DNA of 10,047 bases, taken from the NCBI GenBank assembly GCA_018969565.1, contig JAGWYC010000057.1, positions 1-10,047 of the forward strand. Reading direction: 5' to 3'. Source of the stretch: Bacteroidota bacterium. Its GTDB lineage: Bacteria; Bacteroidota; Bacteroidia; NS11-12g; UBA955. Below, in pieces: positions 7,050 through 10,047 of this stretch (position 1 is its first letter; every line of letters starts with the position of its first letter). A program made the translations under genes and the position numbers. Below the pieces are notes generated by a model, which saw nothing but the letters and a program-made list of their open reading frames with translations, had not been told where the DNA came from and made no database searches.

Positions 7050-7508
7050 ATGAAAAAAACAGCGGTTTTCCCCGGAACCTTTGACCCCATCACCTTAGGG
7101 CATGCCGACATCGTGCAACGTGCCACAGGCATCTTTGACGAGGTGGTGGTGGCCGTGGGCAAGAACTCCAAGAAGCAGAATCTGTTTCCTTTGGAGCAAA
7201 GGATGCAATGGATCCTCGAACTTTTTAAAGATTATCCCGGCATCCGTGTGGAAAGCTACGAAGAACTCACCGTGGCCTTCTGCCGCAAGGTGGGTGCTTC
7301 TTACATCATCAGGGGGCTGCGCAGCAGCGGCGACTTTGAATACGAAGCACACCTGGCCCAGGTGAACCGGAAACTGGATTCGGGCATAGAAACCATTTTT
7401 CTGATTACCAGTCCTGAGTTGAACAACATCAGCAGCACCGTAGTGCGCGACATCATTGTGTACGGCGGCGATTACACGCCTTTCGTTCCCTCGGTGGTGA
7501 GGCCCTGA
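7050..7508 (+). CDS. coaD: Phosphopantetheine adenylyltransferase CoaD
   Basis: 152 residues, usual length. It catalyses the penultimate step of coenzyme A synthesis: 4'-phosphopantetheine plus ATP gives dephospho-CoA and pyrophosphate, in the cytoplasm. Signature features are the N-terminal PGTFDPITLGH (8-18) with the nucleotidyltransferase T/HxGH motif as TLGH at 15-18, the IIRGLRSSGDFEYE stretch at 86-99 (phosphopantetheine and ATP contacts), and ISSTVVRD at 127-134 near the C-terminus. All key positions seem intact. The last 37 bases overlap the 3' end of the convergent NUDIX gene, but the C-terminal GGDYTPFVP is where the family normally ends, so the frame is sound. Confidence 0.96.
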   Translation: MKKTAVFPGTFDPITLGHADIVQRATGIFDEVVVAVGKNSKKQNLFPLEQRMQWILELFKDYPGIRVESYEELTVAFCRKVGASYIIRGLRSSGDFEYEAHLAQVNRKLDSGIETIFLITSPELNNISSTVVRDIIVYGGDYTPFVPSVVRP

Positions 7509-8128
7509 ATCACGCCGTGCAGCAGTTCGCGGATGGAATCAAAGGCCTGAAAGTCGGGCGCGGTGAAGAAGTCCAGCGGAGCCCAGCGTACTTCGGTGAT
7601 GCCTTCCTCCACCTGCGGTTTCAGGTCACCGCGGAAACGCGCATTCATGCGATACCAATGGGTTTCTTTCAGGATGATGGGCGCGTGTTCATCGGCATAA
7701 GCGTGGTAGGTAACGCCTACCTTATCTCCCAGATTCATGGATTTAAGGCCCGTTTCCTCGGCTACTTCGCGCAGGGCGGCAGCCTTCTGGTCTTCCATGC
7801 GTTCAATCTTCCCTTTGGGTAAGTCCCAGAAGCCGTTGCGGAAGATGGTGAGGATTTCCCGATCATCGTTCATCACAATTCCGCCTGCGGCGCGGACTAC
7901 GGGAAAACGCTCCATCAACCATTGCATTTGCAGAGAGGGTTGTTCCGAAAGCAACACATAATTCAATTTCTTCCCTGCACTTTCATCAGAAACCATAATG
8001 CGCACCGTTCTTTCCAGGGCATCATCATCGATAAAGAACACATTTGGAACTCCGGAAATAGTCTGTAGAGAGGGTGCAAGAATGAGGGAACAGCGGTTAA
8101 AGTAGATTTTGTAGCTTTGCCCCTCCAT
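7472..8128 (-). CDS. NUDIX hydrolase with N-terminal extension
   Basis: 218 residues, cytoplasmic. A perfect Nudix box (GX5EX7REUXEEXGU) spans Gly106 to Leu128, with Glu112, Arg120, Glu121, Glu124 and Glu125 for Mg2+ binding and catalysis. It should hydrolyse a nucleoside diphosphate linked to another moiety; the substrate is not predictable. Strand AAGGIVMNDD (~80-89) begins the Nudix fold, leaving ~78 residues ahead of it. This N-terminal part (YKIYFNRCSLILAP..., then VFFIDDD and a segment before the fold) is a small extra domain I do not recognise, though similar extensions occur in Bacteroidota NUDIX proteins beside pyrE. The ATG at 8128 is needed to keep that extension, as the next Met is residue 45. 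The gene converges on coaD (37-bp overlap) and diverges from pyrE with overlapping start codons. Confidence 0.9.
   Translation of the reverse strand: MEGQSYKIYFNRCSLILAPSLQTISGVPNVFFIDDDALERTVRIMVSDESAGKKLNYVLLSEQPSLQMQWLMERFPVVRAAGGIVMNDDREILTIFRNGFWDLPKGKIERMEDQKAAALREVAEETGLKSMNLGDKVGVTYHAYADEHAPIILKETHWYRMNARFRGDLKPQVEEGITEVRWAPLDFFTAPDFQAFDSIRELLHGVIQGLTTEGTKGV
8112..8119 (+). promoter_or_regulatory. Putative -7 promoter element of pyrE
   Basis: TAGCTTTG is a perfect match to TAnnTTTG and ends 7 nt before the pyrE ATG at 8127. It lies inside the first codons of the NUDIX gene on the other strand. No clear -33 element. Confidence 0.45.
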
Positions 8129-8765
8129 GGATTCTGACCTCGCCGCAAAATTAGCAAATTATCTCCTCGAGGTGAAAGCCGTTCAATTAAGTCCTGATGA
8201 TCCGTTCACCTGGACCAGCGGAATTCGCTCCCCTATTTACTGTGATAACAGGGTTTTGCTGAGTTTCCCCGAAATAAGAAGTTTTATAAAAAATAGTCTG
8301 CACCAGGTGGCTACGCTTGAATTTCCAGACAGCGGAATGGTTGCGGGAGTTGCCACTGCGGGAATTGCCCATGGCGCTTTATTGGCGGATGCTCTGAACC
8401 TGCCCTTTTGCTATGTTCGACCGGAACCCAAAAAACACGGATTAAAAAATCAGATTGAAGGTCGTTTGGTACCCGGGCAGAAGGTATTGGTCGTAGAGGA
8501 TTTAATCAGCACAGGCAAGAGCAGTCTTGCTGCCGTGGACGCGCTACTGGAGGCCGGTGCTGAGGTGAATGGCATGTTGGCCCTGTTCAGCTACAATTTC
8601 CCGGATACGCTGAAGCGTTTTGAAGAACGTAATATCAAACTGATTACCCTCACGGATTTAGACCATCTGTTGCCTGTGGCTGCTGAAAAAGGCTATATCG
8701 AAGGCGAGCAGATGGAAAGCATCAGCCGTTTCATCGAAGACCCACAGGGTTGGTGGAACTCCTGA
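8127..8765 (+). CDS. pyrE: Orotate phosphoribosyltransferase PyrE
   Basis: 212 residues, normal length. It converts orotate and PRPP into orotidine 5'-monophosphate in de novo pyrimidine synthesis, in the cytoplasm. Landmarks are FTWTSGIRSPIYCDNR at 27-42 (orotate/PRPP-side N-terminal block), the flexible loop RPEPKKHGLKNQIEG at 98-112 with the catalytic-loop Lys residues and His104, and the PRPP-binding motif VVEDLISTGKSS at 122-133. No key residue seems missing. The ATG at 8127 gives the expected N-terminus length (about 25 residues before the FTWTSG block) and overlaps the NUDIX start codon. Parts of the 5' half are lower in GC than neighbouring genes (about 42-43% in several hand-counted 60-base lines). 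Confidence 0.96.
   Translation: MDSDLAAKLANYLLEVKAVQLSPDDPFTWTSGIRSPIYCDNRVLLSFPEIRSFIKNSLHQVATLEFPDSGMVAGVATAGIAHGALLADALNLPFCYVRPEPKKHGLKNQIEGRLVPGQKVLVVEDLISTGKSSLAAVDALLEAGAEVNGMLALFSYNFPDTLKRFEERNIKLITLTDLDHLLPVAAEKGYIEGEQMESISRFIEDPQGWWNS
8146..8153 (-). promoter_or_regulatory. Putative -7 promoter element of the NUDIX gene
   Basis: On the minus strand TAATTTTG is a perfect TAnnTTTG match, ending 17 nt before the NUDIX ATG at 8128. TTTC at 8177-8174 (minus strand) is exactly 20 nt upstream and matches -33 TTTG at 3 of 4 positions. The whole promoter would lie inside the pyrE coding sequence. Confidence 0.4.
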
Positions 8766-8818
8766 ACATACGCACAGTGCTGTGCAAAACCTGAGGACAG
8801 CAATTGCCGCTCATAGGC

Positions 8819-8826
8819 TTTCTTTG
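8819..8826 (+). promoter_or_regulatory. Putative -7 promoter element of parC
   Basis: TTTCTTTG matches TAnnTTTG at 7 of 8 positions (n counted as matches) and ends 8 nt before the proposed TTG start at 8835. Its spacing is in the range seen at other genes here and supports that start. No -33 element is evident. Confidence 0.3.
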
Positions 8827-8834
8827 CTGATTCC

Positions 8835-10047
8835 TTGAACCACGACGAAGAACATATCCTTCCTTCTGAAGAAGATGCGTCTGAAACCAGCATAGGTTCC
8901 GGTCACAGCGAGATTCAGCCCGTCAGCGGATTATTTCAGAATTGGTTCATTGACTATGCCAGTTATGTAATTCTGGAACGTGCGGTGCCTGCGTTGGAAG
9001 ACGGTCTTAAACCCGTACAGCGACGCATCCTGCACGCGATGAAAGAAATGGATGATGGCCGCTTTAATAAGGTGGCCAATATCATCGGCGCCACCATGGC
9101 CTATCACCCGCACGGCGATGCCGCCATTGGAGATGCGTTGGTAAACCTGGGCCAGAAAAACCTGCTGATAGACACACAAGGAAACTGGGGCGACCCGGCC
9201 ACCGGAGACAGCGCCGCAGCGCCGCGATATATTGAGGCCAGGCTGAGCAAGTTCGCGCTGGAAGTGTTGTTTGATGACGAATTAACCAACTGGCAGCTCA
9301 GCTACGACGGGCGAAAACGCGAGCCCCTGTTGCTGCCTGTGCGCTTCCCCCTGGTTCTGGCACAAGGGGTGGAAGGCATTGCCGTAGGACTGAGCACCAA
9401 GATTATGCCGCATAACTTCATCGAGTTGTGCGAAGCCAGCATAGACGTGCTCCGCGGCAAGAAAACCAATATCCTGCCCGACTTTCCTACGGCGGGTATG
9501 GCCGATTTCAGCAACTACAACGGCGGCAAGAAAGGCAGCAGGATCAGGGTGCGCGCACGCATCGAGGAAGCCGATAAATCGCGGTTGCTCATTAAGGAAA
9601 TCCCCTACTCCACCACCACCGGTTCGCTCATAGAGAGCATCCTTAAGGCTGCAGAAACGGGAAAAATTAAAATCAAGAAGGTGGTGGACAACACCGCCAA
9701 GAATGTAGAAATAGAAATTCAGCTTGCCCCGGGAACTTCCCCCGATAAGACCATTGATGCCCTGTATGCCTTCACCGACTGCGAAGTAAGCATTTCTCCT
9801 GCAGCCTGCGTGATTGTAGGCGATAAGCCCGCCTTCCTGAGCGTGAATGAAATCCTGGAGCGCAGCACCGCCAATACCCTGGAGCTGTTGCGCCGGAGCC
9901 TGCTGAACAGACTCAACAGGCTGGAAGACGACTGGCATCTTTCTTCCCTGGAAAAGATCTTCATTGAAAACCGCATCTACCGCGACATTGAGGAATGTGA
10001 AACCTGGGAGGCGGTCATTGAAACCATTGACAAAGGCTTGGATCCAT
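8835..10047 (+). CDS. parC: DNA topoisomerase IV subunit A ParC, N-terminal part
   Basis: Open frame to the right edge, 404 residues visible, C-terminal part outside the window. ParC is the DNA-breaking subunit of topoisomerase IV (partner ParE), which unlinks daughter chromosomes. After a 35-residue acidic N-terminus comes the conserved winged-helix/breakage core: NWFIDYASYVILERAVPALEDG from residue 36, KPVQRR at 59-64, HPHGD at 91-95, and catalytic Tyr132 in the APRYIEARL context. Later parts (LAQGVEGIAVGLSTKIMPHNF, DKTIDALYAFTDCEVSIS, EKIFIENRIYRDIEE) match Bacteroidota ParC rather than GyrA as I know these families. The only standard start codon in frame between the upstream stop (8814-8816) and the conserved core is TTG at 8835; the first in-frame ATG is well inside the domain (~9039). 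The pyrE stop lies 69 bp upstream. Some chance remains that it would be labelled GyrA. Confidence 0.88.
   Translation, partial: MNHDEEHILPSEEDASETSIGSGHSEIQPVSGLFQNWFIDYASYVILERAVPALEDGLKPVQRRILHAMKEMDDGRFNKVANIIGATMAYHPHGDAAIGDALVNLGQKNLLIDTQGNWGDPATGDSAAAPRYIEARLSKFALEVLFDDELTNWQLSYDGRKREPLLLPVRFPLVLAQGVEGIAVGLSTKIMPHNFIELCEASIDVLRGKKTNILPDFPTAGMADFSNYNGGKKGSRIRVRARIEEADKSRLLIKEIPYSTTTGSLIESILKAAETGKIKIKKVVDNTAKNVEIEIQLAPGTSPDKTIDALYAFTDCEVSISPAACVIVGDKPAFLSVNEILERSTANTLELLRRSLLNRLNRLEDDWHLSSLEKIFIENRIYRDIEECETWEAVIETIDKGLDP

Noticed and set aside
5723..7171. 482-codon open frame on the minus strand opposite the GT39 gene and the coaD start
   Set aside because: Its product is rich in Gln, Arg, His and Pro with no recognisable motif, and it lies antisense to two genes with clear family signatures.
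8772..8785. Short palindrome GCACAG-TG-CTGTGC between pyrE and parC, considered as terminator or operator
   Set aside because: Only 6-bp arms and no T-run after it; a single site this short can arise by chance.

Overview
The window looks like a chromosomal stretch from a fairly GC-rich member of the Bacteroidota. Four things point there: the protein families (a DUF3822 protein next to RsmD, a NUDIX/PyrE divergent pair beside CoaD, a Bacteroidota-style ParC); the absence of clear Shine-Dalgarno sites; the recurrence of the Bacteroidota -7 promoter element TAnnTTTG (or TAnnTTCG) just upstream of start codons; and the general codon style. I cannot name the genus. The content is mostly core metabolism and housekeeping. 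I see no tRNA, rRNA, CRISPR array, prophage or insertion sequence.

Layout. Bases 1-2021 hold two minus-strand genes: the N-terminus of an exported M1-type peptidase (runs off the left edge), preceded in transcription order by a complete type I ABC exporter. A short divergent promoter region (2022-2163) separates these from a plus-strand pair: a divergent DUF3822-like protein whose 3' end overlaps rsmD (16S rRNA methyltransferase). Next come an exported DUF4140/DUF4139 (MuiA-family) protein of unknown function, a 183-bp spacer with a heptamer tandem repeat and a perfect 26-bp inverted repeat, an integral-membrane GT39/ArnT-like glycosyltransferase, and coaD (CoA synthesis). The NUDIX hydrolase gene lies on the minus strand. 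It overlaps the coaD tail by 37 bp, and its ATG overlaps the ATG of the divergent pyrE gene (pyrimidine synthesis) inside a CCATGG. The window ends within a topoisomerase IV subunit A gene (parC), which appears to start at TTG.

How the parts relate. The ABC exporter, the exported peptidase, the MuiA-like protein and the GT39 enzyme are envelope or secretion functions. RsmD, CoaD, PyrE and ParC are housekeeping enzymes for ribosome maturation, cofactor synthesis, nucleotide synthesis and chromosome segregation. They do not form one pathway. The compact layout (3' and 5' overlaps, -7 elements 4-17 nt from the start codons) suggests that many genes have their own promoter and very short or no 5' leaders.

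I found no convincing undescribed multi-gene system. The points most worth a second look are the NUDIX/pyrE overlapping start codons with each predicted promoter inside the other gene, the -7/start-codon architecture shared by nine of ten genes, the REP-like palindrome with its heptamer repeat, and the TTG-initiated parC.
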